Shown: positions 53,228 to 62,071, counted from the first letter of the stretch. The stretch: DNA of 64,000 nt from Pseudomonas gingeri (GCF_013385635.1 NZ_JACAPR010000031.1:1-64000), one strand, 5' to 3'. Program-made: numbers and translations. The notes: generated by a model not told the origin, from the letters alone.

Positions 53228-53260
53228 CCTGCTGGGGCCGGCTTGCCGGCTCCTGCAGGG
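53228..53260. repeat. REP-like hairpin
   Basis: GGGGCCGGC at 53234-53242 and GCCGGCTCC at 53245-53253 pair around TT with flanking CCTGC/GCAGG. The GGAGCCGGCAAGCCGGC core on the minus strand is like REP elements common between genes in fluorescent pseudomonads. It lies between the MFS and lyase genes, where it may tune lyase expression. Confidence 0.6.
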
Positions 53261-53261
53261 G

Positions 53262-54611
53262 TTATCGGGTGGTCGAGGTATTGCGGGCGATGGAACACAA
53301 GGTCAGCAAGGCGATGACACTGGCGATCATCACGTACCAGGCCGGGGCAAAGCGCGTCGCGGTGTTGTCCGCCAGCCACGTCAGGATCGCCGGGGCAAAG
53401 CCGCCAAACACCGTGACCGCCAGGTTGTAGGAAACGGACATGCCACTGGCGCGCACCTCGGTAGGAAACAGGTCGGCCAAGGCCTTGGGGGCCACGCCGA
53501 CAAACAGTGAGATCAGCGTGCAGAACAGCGTTTGCACCAGGATCAACATGCCCGTGGTGTGGACCTGATCGAGCAGCACCAGCAACGGATACGGCGCGAC
53601 CAGCAACAACCCGGCCCCCGTGGCGAGGATGCGGTAGGTACCCACCCGATCCGACCAGGTGCCCGCCATCACACAGGCCACGACCATCGCGCAGTTGCCG
53701 ATCAGCGCGGCGAGAAACGCCTGGTGGCTTTCGAAATGCAGCACCCGTTGCATGTAGATCGGCATGTAGATCACCAGCGAATACACGCTGATGGCCCACA
53801 ACACCGACAAGCCGGTGCCCTGGATCAGTGAACGCTGCTGGCTTTTGAACAGGTGCACCAAGGGTGCCAGCGGGGCCGCGCCGGGCTGATGTTCGCGACG
53901 CGCCTGCTCGGCCTCGAACACCGGGGTTTCATGCAGGGTACGGCGCATCCACAGGCCAATCGGGGCGATGGACAAACCGAGGATGAAAGGGATGCGCCAG
54001 CCCCAATCGCCGACCTGTTCATGGCTCAGGGTGAGGGTGACCGCCGTGGCCACCAGCGCGCCCAGCACGTTGGAGATGCCCATGCTCGCCTGCAACCAGG
54101 ACGCATACTGGCCTTTTTTATCGGCCGGCGCATGCTCGATCAGGAACGCCGCCGCCCCGCCCACTTCACCGCCCGCGGAAAAGCCCTGGAGCACCCGCCC
54201 ACACAGGATCAGCAGCGGCGCGCCGATGCCGATGGCACTGTAGGGCGGCGCGAACGCGATGATTGCCGTGCCCGCCGCCATGGTCAGGATCGTCAGCATC
54301 AGCGCAGCCTTGCGCCCAACCCGATCGCCGTAGGCGCCGATCACCAATGCCCCGAGAGGACGGATCACGAAGCCGATGCCAAACGCCAGGAACGCCTCGA
54401 ACAACTGAGCCCCCGCGTCCTGCTGCGCAAAGAAGTTCTGCGCGATATACACCGCAAAAAACGCGTACACCGAAAAGTCATACCACTCCAGGGCATTGCC
54501 GATGGACGCGGCGGCAATCGCCTTGCGCCCACTGTGGTGCTCGGCCGGGGTCGCCGTCCTGGTTGGGGCTGCATGGGTCATCACGGGCGCAATCGTATTT
54601 TTATTAGTCAT
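53262..54611 (-). CDS. MFS metabolite:H+ symporter (ShiA/KgtP/ProP type)
   Basis: A 449-residue 12-helix transporter of the metabolite:H+ symporter branch: ASIGNALEWYDFSVYAFFAVYIAQNFF, FGIGFVIRPLGALVIGAYGDRVGRK and GRVLQGFSAGGEVGGAAAFLIEHAP. Relatives import carboxylates, betaines and shikimate. Between an exported lyase and a urocanase paralogue it probably imports thiourocanate or the parent betaine. Sixteen bases separate it from the urocanase gene. Confidence 0.9.
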   Translation of the reverse strand: MTNKNTIAPVMTHAAPTRTATPAEHHSGRKAIAAASIGNALEWYDFSVYAFFAVYIAQNFFAQQDAGAQLFEAFLAFGIGFVIRPLGALVIGAYGDRVGRKAALMLTILTMAAGTAIIAFAPPYSAIGIGAPLLILCGRVLQGFSAGGEVGGAAAFLIEHAPADKKGQYASWLQASMGISNVLGALVATAVTLTLSHEQVGDWGWRIPFILGLSIAPIGLWMRRTLHETPVFEAEQARREHQPGAAPLAPLVHLFKSQQRSLIQGTGLSVLWAISVYSLVIYMPIYMQRVLHFESHQAFLAALIGNCAMVVACVMAGTWSDRVGTYRILATGAGLLLVAPYPLLVLLDQVHTTGMLILVQTLFCTLISLFVGVAPKALADLFPTEVRASGMSVSYNLAVTVFGGFAPAILTWLADNTATRFAPAWYVMIASVIALLTLCSIARNTSTTR

Positions 54612-54626
54612 GCTCGTCGCCTGGGG

Positions 54627-56276
54627 TCAGTAAGCTGCCAACGGGATATAGGGCAAAGCCTTGCGGGACACTTCGTCGAGCGACTCCGGGTAACCGGCAT
54701 CGGCATAGCGCATCACGCCAACGCTGGTGTCATTGGTCATCACCAATTGCAAGCGCTGTGCCGCCGCCTCGCTGCCGTCGGCCACGGTGGTCACGCCAGA
54801 GCTGGTCATGTAGCCGCTGTAGCCGCCACCGCCGGAGTGGATCACCACCAGGTCGGCCATCGAGCAGCAGTTCATCAGCGCGTTGAGCAACGGCCAGTCG
54901 GCGATGGCGTCGGAGCCGTCGCGCATGTTCTCGGTCATGATGTTGGGGTGGGCCATGGCGCCGGCGTCCAGGTGATCGCGGCTGAAGGCGATCGGGCCCT
55001 TGAGGCGACCGTCGGCCACCATGCGGTTGACCTCCAGCGCCAACTCGGTGCGCTCACCGTGGCCCAGCCAGGCGATCCGCGCCGGTAAACCCTCAAACGG
55101 CACGTACTGGCGTGCCAGGTGAATCCAGTTGCTGACGATCCGGTTGTCGGCGAACCGCTGCAACAGGTAATCGTCGATCACACGGATATCGTCGCTGTCA
55201 TTGGACAGGGCCATCCAGCGAAACGGCCCGATGGCCCGGCAAAACAGCGGCCGCAGATACGCTTCGGTAAAGATCGGAATCTCGAAGGCCCGGGACACGC
55301 CGCCCTGATGGGCATGGGTGCGGATCAGGTTGCCGTTGTCGAACACCACCGCGCCACGATCCTTGAAGCCGAGCATGGCTTCCACGTGGGCGACGATGGA
55401 CTGGCGACTGGCGTTCATCAGGCCATTGATATCGGTTTCCCGCTGCTGCCTGACCTGCTCCAGACTGTAGCCAGCCGGCACGTAGCCATAGACCAGGTCG
55501 TGGGCGGCGGTCTGGTCGGTAACGATATCGGGAATGATGCCCCGCGCCAGGATCTGCGGATAGATCTCGGCCGCGTTGCCCAGCAGGCCGACGGAGATCG
55601 GCACACGTTTCTCCCGGGCCTCGGCGATCATCGCCAGGGCGCTGTCGAGGTCCGCCGCCTGGTGTTGCAGGAAGCCGATCTTCATGCGCTTGTCGAGGCT
55701 CTTCTGGTTGACCTCGACAGTGAGGATCGCCGCATTGCACATGGTGCCGGCCAGGGGTTGCGCGCCGCCCATGCCGCCGAGACCGGCGGTGAGGATAAAG
55801 CGTCCGGTGAGGTCACCGTTGAAGTGCTTCTCGGCGATACGCGAGAAAATCTCGTAGGTGCCCTGGATCACACCTTGTGAGCCGATGTACTGCCAGGCAC
55901 CGGCCGTCAGGCCTCCCCAACAGATCAGATTGTCTTTTTCCCACTGGTAGAAGTTTTCCGCCTTGGCCCACTGACCGACCATATTGCAATTGGCCATGAT
56001 CACCAGCGGTGCATTCGCGTGGGTCTGCAACAAGCCGATGGGCTTGCCGGACTGGATCATCAGCGTCTGGTCTTCACGCATGGTCTTCAGTGCGTGGACG
56101 ATAGCGTCGTGGGACGGCCAATCCCGCGCCGCACGGCCCAGGGCGGCATAGACCACCAGTTCCTCAGGGTTTTCGCCTACAGCCAGGACATTTTCCAACA
56201 GGCGCAACAGGGCTTCCTGGCGCCAGCCCCGGCAACGTAGTTCGTTGCCGCCGGTCACGGTGAAGGACTTGCTCAT
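54627..56276 (-). CDS. Urocanate-hydratase paralogue (probable thiourocanate hydratase)
   Basis: A 549-residue urocanase-family protein; HutU is about 555. The NAD-binding TAGLGGMGGAQP (163-174) and the C-terminal MTNDTSVGVMRYADAGY are kept. Differences from HutU: the RICW motif holding the essential Cys (Cys410 in P. putida numbering, as I recall it) reads RIAW here (Ala402), and HHGGGVGMGFS is replaced by HSGGGGYSGYM. Because hutI, hutG and hutH proper are absent and DUF917 plus hydantoinase-type genes are present, hydration of thiourocanate to a thiohydantoin-propionate precursor is more likely than histidine use. Its start overlaps the DUF917 stop by four bases. Confidence 0.8.
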   Translation of the reverse strand: MSKSFTVTGGNELRCRGWRQEALLRLLENVLAVGENPEELVVYAALGRAARDWPSHDAIVHALKTMREDQTLMIQSGKPIGLLQTHANAPLVIMANCNMVGQWAKAENFYQWEKDNLICWGGLTAGAWQYIGSQGVIQGTYEIFSRIAEKHFNGDLTGRFILTAGLGGMGGAQPLAGTMCNAAILTVEVNQKSLDKRMKIGFLQHQAADLDSALAMIAEAREKRVPISVGLLGNAAEIYPQILARGIIPDIVTDQTAAHDLVYGYVPAGYSLEQVRQQRETDINGLMNASRQSIVAHVEAMLGFKDRGAVVFDNGNLIRTHAHQGGVSRAFEIPIFTEAYLRPLFCRAIGPFRWMALSNDSDDIRVIDDYLLQRFADNRIVSNWIHLARQYVPFEGLPARIAWLGHGERTELALEVNRMVADGRLKGPIAFSRDHLDAGAMAHPNIMTENMRDGSDAIADWPLLNALMNCCSMADLVVIHSGGGGYSGYMTSSGVTTVADGSEAAAQRLQLVMTNDTSVGVMRYADAGYPESLDEVSRKALPYIPLAAY

Positions 56277-57373
56277 GGGCGTGCTCCCTGGTCCAGGTAG
56301 CTGAACAATTCAATCCCCAGGGTCTTCTCCACCGACGGGTACACCGCCGGGTCGACAACCGACGACGACAGCGCAATCTGCCGATGGTGAATATGGAAAA
56401 TCACCACTTCCATACCCGGCTTGAGCTGACCGGCGCTGATGGGGTTGCCCTGCATATCCAGGGTGGTGATCACATCCGGGTAGGTCGCCAGCCGCTGGCC
56501 ATGGGCATCGTCCACCGCCATGTGTTCATTCATCACGTGCACCCGGCACATCCCGCTGCCCTGGCCGATATCCACCACACCCACATCGAACGCTTCGTCG
56601 GTGTAGCGCAAGGTGTTCGCCGTGACCTTGCCACTGCCGAGAATGTGCCCGCCGGTGTAGCTGCAGATGGCGTCGATCACCGCGCTGCCGCCCTTGCCGC
56701 CGGCGGCGATGATCGCCTCGCCCAGGCCGAGGGCCTGGCTGATACCGCCGAGTGCGGCGTGCTGACGAACGTAGGAAGCGGGAATCGGGTTGCGGCAACT
56801 GGCGATAAAGCCACCCGACATGTCGGACGCCTTACGCAGGATAGGTGAGACTTTGGCGGTGGCGCCTTTTACCACCAGTTCGATATAGGCGTTGTTCTGG
56901 CGGTTGCCGCCCACGGCGGCCTGGATCATCGGCTCAGTGCTGGACGCCAGCCCGAGGGAACCCATATCCCCGGTGGGATGCGCCCGCAGGTCGCCGACGG
57001 CATCGATGACCTTGGTGCCGAGAATCGCCGACGGCAACCAGCCATTGAGGGTGCTGGACATACCGTTCTGGCCGACGATCAGGCCATGGATCGGCGCGCC
57101 CAGTTCCTGCTGGACCAATTGCACGGCCTTGACGTAATCGACACCGAGCATCTGCCAGTCGGTGAGACCACCTGGCGCACCGATGGCGGCCGCTGTGGCG
57201 ATCCAGGCGTCATTCGGCACTTCATCCAGGCTGACCAGTTCCGGCCGGCCGATGGTCACGGCCAGGCGGCCCAGTTCCAGGCCATGCTCGACCCACCCAC
57301 CGCCACCACAGGCGAAGACGGAACCGCCTTTCACCGCGGCGTCTACATCCTTCAGCGTCAACACGCGCCCCAT
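56273..57373 (-). CDS. DUF917 / S-methyl-thiohydantoin desulfurase family protein
   Basis: A 366-residue DUF917 protein (the Pfam family is now named, to my knowledge, after S-methyl-thiohydantoin desulfurase). VFACGGGGWVEHGLEL near the N-terminus, GAPGGLTDWQML and SYTGGHILGSGKV are typical. In ergothioneine breakdown this step removes sulfur from the thiohydantoin ring to give hydantoin-5-propionate. It is the first gene of the minus operon, with a LysR-type element 139 bases upstream (57512-57530). The exact substrate (thio or S-methyl-thio) cannot be told. Confidence 0.82.
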   Translation of the reverse strand: MGRVLTLKDVDAAVKGGSVFACGGGGWVEHGLELGRLAVTIGRPELVSLDEVPNDAWIATAAAIGAPGGLTDWQMLGVDYVKAVQLVQQELGAPIHGLIVGQNGMSSTLNGWLPSAILGTKVIDAVGDLRAHPTGDMGSLGLASSTEPMIQAAVGGNRQNNAYIELVVKGATAKVSPILRKASDMSGGFIASCRNPIPASYVRQHAALGGISQALGLGEAIIAAGGKGGSAVIDAICSYTGGHILGSGKVTANTLRYTDEAFDVGVVDIGQGSGMCRVHVMNEHMAVDDAHGQRLATYPDVITTLDMQGNPISAGQLKPGMEVVIFHIHHRQIALSSSVVDPAVYPSVEKTLGIELFSYLDQGARP

Positions 57374-57499
57374 GTCTATTTCCTCTTTCGGCCTGTCTGA
57401 TTATTCGTCGCGCACCTCATCCAAAAGCCCTGGCCAATGGGAGGTTGCACTGCATGGAGCCGATACTAGGGGGCGTTCAATCGTGTTGTCGTATTACTT

Positions 57500-57530
57500 T
57501 TTATTGCTTACGCATAACAGAATGTTAAGG
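57500..57530 (-). promoter_or_regulatory. LysR-type box upstream of the DUF917 operon
   Basis: GCATAACAGAATGTTAAGG at 57512-57530 contains ATAAC-N5-GTTAA (T-N11-A type). Read on the minus strand, TGTTATGCGTAAGCAATAAA (57519-57500) matches the plus-strand element at 58473-58492 at 18 of 20 bases. TAATAC on the minus strand at 57496-57491 is a possible -10. Confidence 0.6.
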
Positions 57531-57556
57531 ATTTTTCTGAGACGCTCGTAGGTCGA

Positions 57557-58441
57557 TCACCCCTGAACCTTCACCGTTTCCAGGGTCTCGATAAAGCGCT
57601 GGGCCAGGCGCGACAAGGGTTCGTACATGCCGTGGACGATGCTGATCGGCGTGTTCGCCGTGGGCTCCACCGGACGGAACACCACGTTGGTCCACACCGG
57701 TCCCAAGGCGGTGATTTCATCCAGCAAGGCGATGCCCGCCCCGGCCTGCACCAGCGCACAGGCCACGTGAATCTGCTGCACCTCGACCGCCGAGCGCAGG
57801 ACGATATTGCGCTCGGCCAGCAGTTTCCTCACCAGGCGACCGACGGGAATATCGGTGCCATAGCCAATGAACGGCTGATCCACCAGGTCCTCCAGCTGGA
57901 TCACCGCTTTGGCCGTCAGCGGATGATCCACCGGCAGCGCGGCCACCAGGCGGTTTTCGTACAACTCGCGGGATTCCACATTGGGATGGCCTTCGTGCAG
58001 GAAGGCGATACCCAGCTCCACTTGCTGGGTGATCACCGCCTGTAGCAGCACGTCGGGAATCATCGTGTGCAGGATCACCCGCGCCTCGGGCAACTCGCGG
58101 TGAAAGCGGGCGATGGCCGTCGGGATCAGGCTCAGCCCCAGGCTGGGGCTGCAGGCAATACGCAGGTGACCCATGCGGTTCTGGATCAGGTCTTCGGCCA
58201 CCTCATTGACCCGCTGCACGCCCTGGTACACCGAGTTGACCTCGGCAAACAGAATGCGCGCCTCGGGCGTGGGGTACAGCCGTCCCTTGATGCGCTCGAA
58301 CAGCACCAGGCCCAGGCGCTGTTCGGTATAGGACAACAACCGCGACACCGCCGGCTGTGACACGTGCAGCAGCTTGGTGGCGCCGCTGATGGAGCCGGTC
58401 AGCATGATGGCGCGGAACACTTCGATCTGCTTCAGGTTCAC
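57557..58441 (-). CDS. LysR-family regulator of the ergothioneine-type cluster
   Basis: A 294-residue LysR protein: LKQIEVFRAIMLTGSISGATKLLHVSQPAVSRLLSYTEQRLG is the DNA-binding domain. The start is taken as GTG at 58441 because GGGAG lies nine bases upstream and the protein then begins at the family N-terminus; an ATG at 58465 would lie inside the operator. It is bracketed by the two operons it probably controls through matching boxes at 57512-57530 and 58462-58480. Confidence 0.88.
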   Translation of the reverse strand: MNLKQIEVFRAIMLTGSISGATKLLHVSQPAVSRLLSYTEQRLGLVLFERIKGRLYPTPEARILFAEVNSVYQGVQRVNEVAEDLIQNRMGHLRIACSPSLGLSLIPTAIARFHRELPEARVILHTMIPDVLLQAVITQQVELGIAFLHEGHPNVESRELYENRLVAALPVDHPLTAKAVIQLEDLVDQPFIGYGTDIPVGRLVRKLLAERNIVLRSAVEVQQIHVACALVQAGAGIALLDEITALGPVWTNVVFRPVEPTANTPISIVHGMYEPLSRLAQRFIETLETVKVQG

Positions 58442-58461
58442 TTCGGTCGCTCCCGCAAAAG

Positions 58462-58492
58462 GCATAACAGCATGTTATGCATGAGCAATAAA
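58462..58492 (+). promoter_or_regulatory. LysR box between lysR and the amidohydrolase operon
   Basis: GCATAACAGCATGTTATGC (58462-58480) is a perfect 8-base inverted repeat with a T-N11-A core. The following ATGAGCAATAAA extends the match to the copy before the DUF917 operon. Each copy points towards its operon. Confidence 0.65.
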
Positions 58493-58620
58493 CAAGCATA
58501 AGACATGATGAAAACGCGCAACTTACACTGGCCCCCTCATCGGTACAAGACGACAAGAAAGGCCTGTCGCTTCTGGCTTTTCCAGGCGCAAACAGGCAAC
58601 TGAACAAGGGGTCGAAGCAC

Positions 58621-59994
58621 ATGGGCGAGTACGATTTACTGGTAGTGGGCAACCTGGTGGACGCAGAGCGAGTCACCGAAAACGGCTGGCTGGCGGTGCG
58701 CGACGGCAAGATCGCCGCCACCGGCGACGGTCAACCGCCACAGGCACGGGAAGTGCTAGATGCGCGCGGCAAATGGGTGTTGCCGGGGGTCATCGACGGC
58801 CAGGTCCACTCCGGCAGCCAGGCCAACCAGGAGGGCCTGGGCTGGGCCTCGCGGGCGGCCGCCGCCGGGGGCATCACGGTGATGGTGGACATGCCCTACG
58901 ACGACCCGGAGCCCATGGCTTGCCGCGAGCTGCTGGAGGGCAAGATCGCCGAGGTGGAGCGCGATTGCCATGTGGACGTGGCGCTGTTCGGCACCTTGAA
59001 CAAGACCTACGGTTTCGCCGCCGCCGCCGGGCTGATCGAGGCCGGTGTGTGTGCCTTCAAGTTCTCCACTTTCGAGGCCAGCCCCGGCCGTTTCCCCCGC
59101 GTGGAAGAGGACGATCTGCAGACCGCCTTCGAACTGATCGCCCCCAGCGGCCTGGCCTGCGCGGTGCACAACCAGATGCAGGAACTGACCCGCAAGAATA
59201 TCCAGGCCCTGCAGGCGGCCAACGACACGGGCTGGGACGCGTTTCTGCGTGCCCATACGCCGTTGATCGAAGACCTGGCCACGGTGCAGATCTATGAGAT
59301 CGGCGCCCAGACCGGGGCCCGCGCCCACGCGGTGCATGTCTCCACTTCCCGCGGCTTCGAGCTGTACCAGATGTACAAGGACTTCGGGCACGACGTCAGT
59401 ATCGAGACCTGCGTGCAGTACCTGATGCTCAACCACGAAGAACACACCCGTCGCTTCGGTGCCAGGACCAAGCACTACCCGCCGATTCGCGCCAAGGCCG
59501 AGTCGGAAAAGCTCTGGGGGCATATCGCCGAAGGGCGTTGCACCTTTGTCTCGTCCGACCATGTGAGCTGGGGCCTGGAGCGCAAGGGCAATCCGGATGT
59601 GTTCAAGAATGCCTCCGGTGGCCCGGGCCTGGAAACCCTGTTGCCCGCCTTGTGGACCGGTTGCGAGCAGCACGGCCTGCCGCCCACCACCGTCGCGCAA
59701 CTGCTGTGCCGCAATCCCGCCCGGCACTTTCTGCTGGATGACCGCAAGGGCTCGTTCGATGTAGGCAAGGACGCCGACTTCGTGATCCTCAATCCGCAAA
59801 AGTACCGCTTCGATCCGAGCACCAGCCTGTCCGCCGTCACCTGGAGCGCTTTCGAAGGCATGGAGTTCAGCGTGCGCGTCGAGGCCACCTATTGCCGGGG
59901 CCAGGCCGTGTTCAAGAACCACACGATCATCAACCAGGCCGGCTATGGACGCTTCCTGCGCCCCCGCGCCAACACCTCGGAAGCCAGCCAATGA
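58621..59994 (+). CDS. Hydantoinase/dihydropyrimidinase-like amidohydrolase
   Basis: A 457-residue cyclic amidohydrolase of the allantoinase/dihydropyrimidinase group. Present: carboxylated Lys147 (FKFSTFE), His183 (AVHNQ), His239 (VHVSTS) and Asp313 (SSDHVSW). Odd: the first metal motif, normally D-x-H-x-H, reads IDGQVH, so the first His is Gln61 (CAG) and only His63 remains. The protein is otherwise full length. In this cluster it would open hydantoin-5-propionate to N-carbamoyl-glutamate. It overlaps the next gene by four bases. Confidence 0.85.
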   Translation: MGEYDLLVVGNLVDAERVTENGWLAVRDGKIAATGDGQPPQAREVLDARGKWVLPGVIDGQVHSGSQANQEGLGWASRAAAAGGITVMVDMPYDDPEPMACRELLEGKIAEVERDCHVDVALFGTLNKTYGFAAAAGLIEAGVCAFKFSTFEASPGRFPRVEEDDLQTAFELIAPSGLACAVHNQMQELTRKNIQALQAANDTGWDAFLRAHTPLIEDLATVQIYEIGAQTGARAHAVHVSTSRGFELYQMYKDFGHDVSIETCVQYLMLNHEEHTRRFGARTKHYPPIRAKAESEKLWGHIAEGRCTFVSSDHVSWGLERKGNPDVFKNASGGPGLETLLPALWTGCEQHGLPPTTVAQLLCRNPARHFLLDDRKGSFDVGKDADFVILNPQKYRFDPSTSLSAVTWSAFEGMEFSVRVEATYCRGQAVFKNHTIINQAGYGRFLRPRANTSEASQ

Positions 59995-61244
59995 ACGTCG
60001 ACGACCTGATCAACTCCGAACGCCTGTGGGCACGCACTGTGCGCCTGTCCGAATTCACCCGCGACGACATGCCCTGGACCCGCCGGGCCTTCAGCCCGTT
60101 GTTCATGCAAGCGCGCGAATGGCTGACCGCCCAGATGGAAGAAGCCGGCCTCAGCGTGCACCTCGATGCCGGCGGCAACCTGATTGGCCGCCGCGAAGGC
60201 CGGAAAAACCTGCCCGCCCTGGTCACCGGTTCCCACTGCGACACCGTGGTCAGCGGCGGGCGTTATGACGGCATTATCGGCGTGCTGGCCGGTATCGAAA
60301 TCGCCCAACGCTTCAAGGAGCACGGTATCGAACTGGATCATCCATTGGAGGTGATCGACTTTCTTTCGGAGGAACCCAGCGACTATGGCATCTCCTGCGT
60401 GGGCAGCCGTGCCTTTTCCGGAGAGCTGGATGCTGGCCAGTTGGCGGCCAGAAACCAGGCCGGCGAAACCCTGGCCGAAGGCATGCGCCGCATCGGCGCG
60501 CAACCGGAGGCACTGCATCGCCCCCTGCGCCAGCCGGGAGAAACCGCGGCGTTTGTCGAGCTGCACATTGAACAGGGACCGGTGCTGGAGCGGGCCGGAC
60601 TGCCGATTGGTGTCGTGACCCATATCGTCGGCATCCGCCGCGCGCTGATCACCGTGATCGGCCAGCCCGACCACGCCGGCACCACGCCGATGGATATCCG
60701 TCGCGATGCCCTGGTGGGCGCGGCCCATGTGATTGACCGGGTGCAGCGCATGGCGGCGGCACAAAGTGGCAACCCGCATTACGTGGTCGCCACCGTCGGC
60801 CGCATCGCCATGACGCCGAACGTGCCCAACGCAGTACCGGGCTGGGTCGAGATCATGCTGGAAGTGCGCAGCGACAGCCAGCAGGTGCTGGATACCTTTC
60901 CTGAAGCCATCATGGCCGAGTGCGAGGAGCGCCTCAAGGCGTTGCTCCTGGAGGCCAGGATGGAACATGTCAGCCGCGCACGACCCACCCAGTGCTCGGA
61001 AACCGTGATGCAGGCCATCACCGAAGCCGCCGATGGCCTGGACCTGGCCAACCGCCGCCTGCCCAGCGGTGCCGGGCATGACGCGGTCTATGTGGCGCCG
61101 ACCGGTCCCGTGGGCATGGTGTTTATCCCGTGCCTGAATGGCCGCAGCCATTGCCCGGAAGAGTCGATTACCGAAGAACAACTGGCCCGTGGCGCGGCGG
61201 TATTGGCCCAGAGCCTGATCAATCTGGACAAGCGCCTGGGGTAA
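59991..61244 (+). CDS. N-carbamoyl-L-amino-acid hydrolase (M20; allantoate amidohydrolase type)
   Basis: A 417-residue M20 amidohydrolase (HyuC/AtzF-like group). Metal ligands His82 (TGSHCDTV), Asp93 (GGRYDGIIG) and Glu128 (SEEPSDYG, Glu127-Glu128) are present, as is ELHIEQGPVLE. The ATGA overlap with the amidohydrolase indicates coupled translation. Predicted reaction: N-carbamoyl-L-glutamate to glutamate, CO2 and ammonia, the last step of the route. A terminator follows at 61265. Confidence 0.9.
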   Translation: MNVDDLINSERLWARTVRLSEFTRDDMPWTRRAFSPLFMQAREWLTAQMEEAGLSVHLDAGGNLIGRREGRKNLPALVTGSHCDTVVSGGRYDGIIGVLAGIEIAQRFKEHGIELDHPLEVIDFLSEEPSDYGISCVGSRAFSGELDAGQLAARNQAGETLAEGMRRIGAQPEALHRPLRQPGETAAFVELHIEQGPVLERAGLPIGVVTHIVGIRRALITVIGQPDHAGTTPMDIRRDALVGAAHVIDRVQRMAAAQSGNPHYVVATVGRIAMTPNVPNAVPGWVEIMLEVRSDSQQVLDTFPEAIMAECEERLKALLLEARMEHVSRARPTQCSETVMQAITEAADGLDLANRRLPSGAGHDAVYVAPTGPVGMVFIPCLNGRSHCPEESITEEQLARGAAVLAQSLINLDKRLG

Positions 61245-61264
61245 GGCGGAACACCTCCACAGAA

Positions 61265-61290
61265 ACGGCACCCACGGTGCCGTTTTTTTT
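61265..61290 (+). terminator. Rho-independent terminator
   Basis: ACGGCACC and GGTGCCGT form a perfect 8-base stem around CAC, followed by eight T. It ends the amidohydrolase/carbamoylase operon and separates it from the dioxygenase gene. Confidence 0.9.
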
Positions 61291-61390
61291 CAGATACCGT
61301 ATTGGCATTCTGCGCAACATTGGCCGATGCTTTTGCCTGGCGGCGGGCCACACGGCAAAACACGTTGCTGACAAGGGAATTGACGACGCA

Positions 61391-62071
61391 ATGACTGACC
61401 GCGAACAACTCCATCGAGACGGCTATGCGTTGCTTCGTCGGGCCATCCCGGCCGAGTGGCTGGCCGACCTGCGTGCCGTGTTCGAGGCGGGCGTGAAACC
61501 ACCGGACCAATGGCCGGTGCCACGTGGCATGGACTGGCGCCATTCGCTGCTGGACATTGACTCGAAGGTTCAGGCGGTGTGTCGCCTGCCGCAGGTGATC
61601 GCGGTGGTGGGCGAGTTGATCGCCGAGCGCTTCTTTCTCTCCCAGGTGGAAGGCCGCGAGCCCCTGGCCGGTGGCGGTCATCAGCGATTGCATCGCGACC
61701 TGTCGGCCCAGCGGCCAGGCGACATCGTGATCGCCCTGGCTTACTTCGACGATTATGGCTGCGAAAACGGCGCGACCCGTATCGTCCCCGGCAGCCATCG
61801 CCCCGGGCAGGGAGAACCACCATTGGATTTCAATGACGAGTCCCGGTCCGTGCAGCTTTCAGGCTCCGCCGGTGACATCCTGGTGTTTGACGCCGACCTT
61901 GTGCATGCGGGCAGCCTGAACGCCAGCGGCGCCCATCGTCGCTCCCTGCTGATCAGCTATTTTGCGCAGTCTTTGTACGCATCGCACTTGGAAACGGTGA
62001 AGCTGCGAAGTATTCGGATGGATACCACCGATCGGTTCGATCCCGTGGATTTAACGGCTGCTCTTCTTTAG
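61391..62071 (+). CDS. PhyH-family Fe(II)/2-oxoglutarate dioxygenase
   Basis: A 226-residue phytanoyl-CoA-dioxygenase-like protein. Iron ligands are His101 and Asp103 (RLHRDLS) and His172 (DLVHAGS), with Arg183/Arg184 to bind 2-oxoglutarate. The ribosome site is weak. The stop overlaps the convergent binding-protein gene by four bases. It hydroxylates a small molecule that cannot be named; a link with the cluster upstream is uncertain because of the terminator between them. Confidence 0.85.
   Translation: MTDREQLHRDGYALLRRAIPAEWLADLRAVFEAGVKPPDQWPVPRGMDWRHSLLDIDSKVQAVCRLPQVIAVVGELIAERFFLSQVEGREPLAGGGHQRLHRDLSAQRPGDIVIALAYFDDYGCENGATRIVPGSHRPGQGEPPLDFNDESRSVQLSGSAGDILVFDADLVHAGSLNASGAHRRSLLISYFAQSLYASHLETVKLRSIRMDTTDRFDPVDLTAALL

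Noticed and set aside
54627..56276. Reading this region as a normal histidine-utilisation (hut) operon
   Set aside because: The lyase lacks MIO residues and is exported, the urocanase lacks RICW Cys, and hutI/hutG/hutF are absent while DUF917 and hydantoinase-type genes are present.
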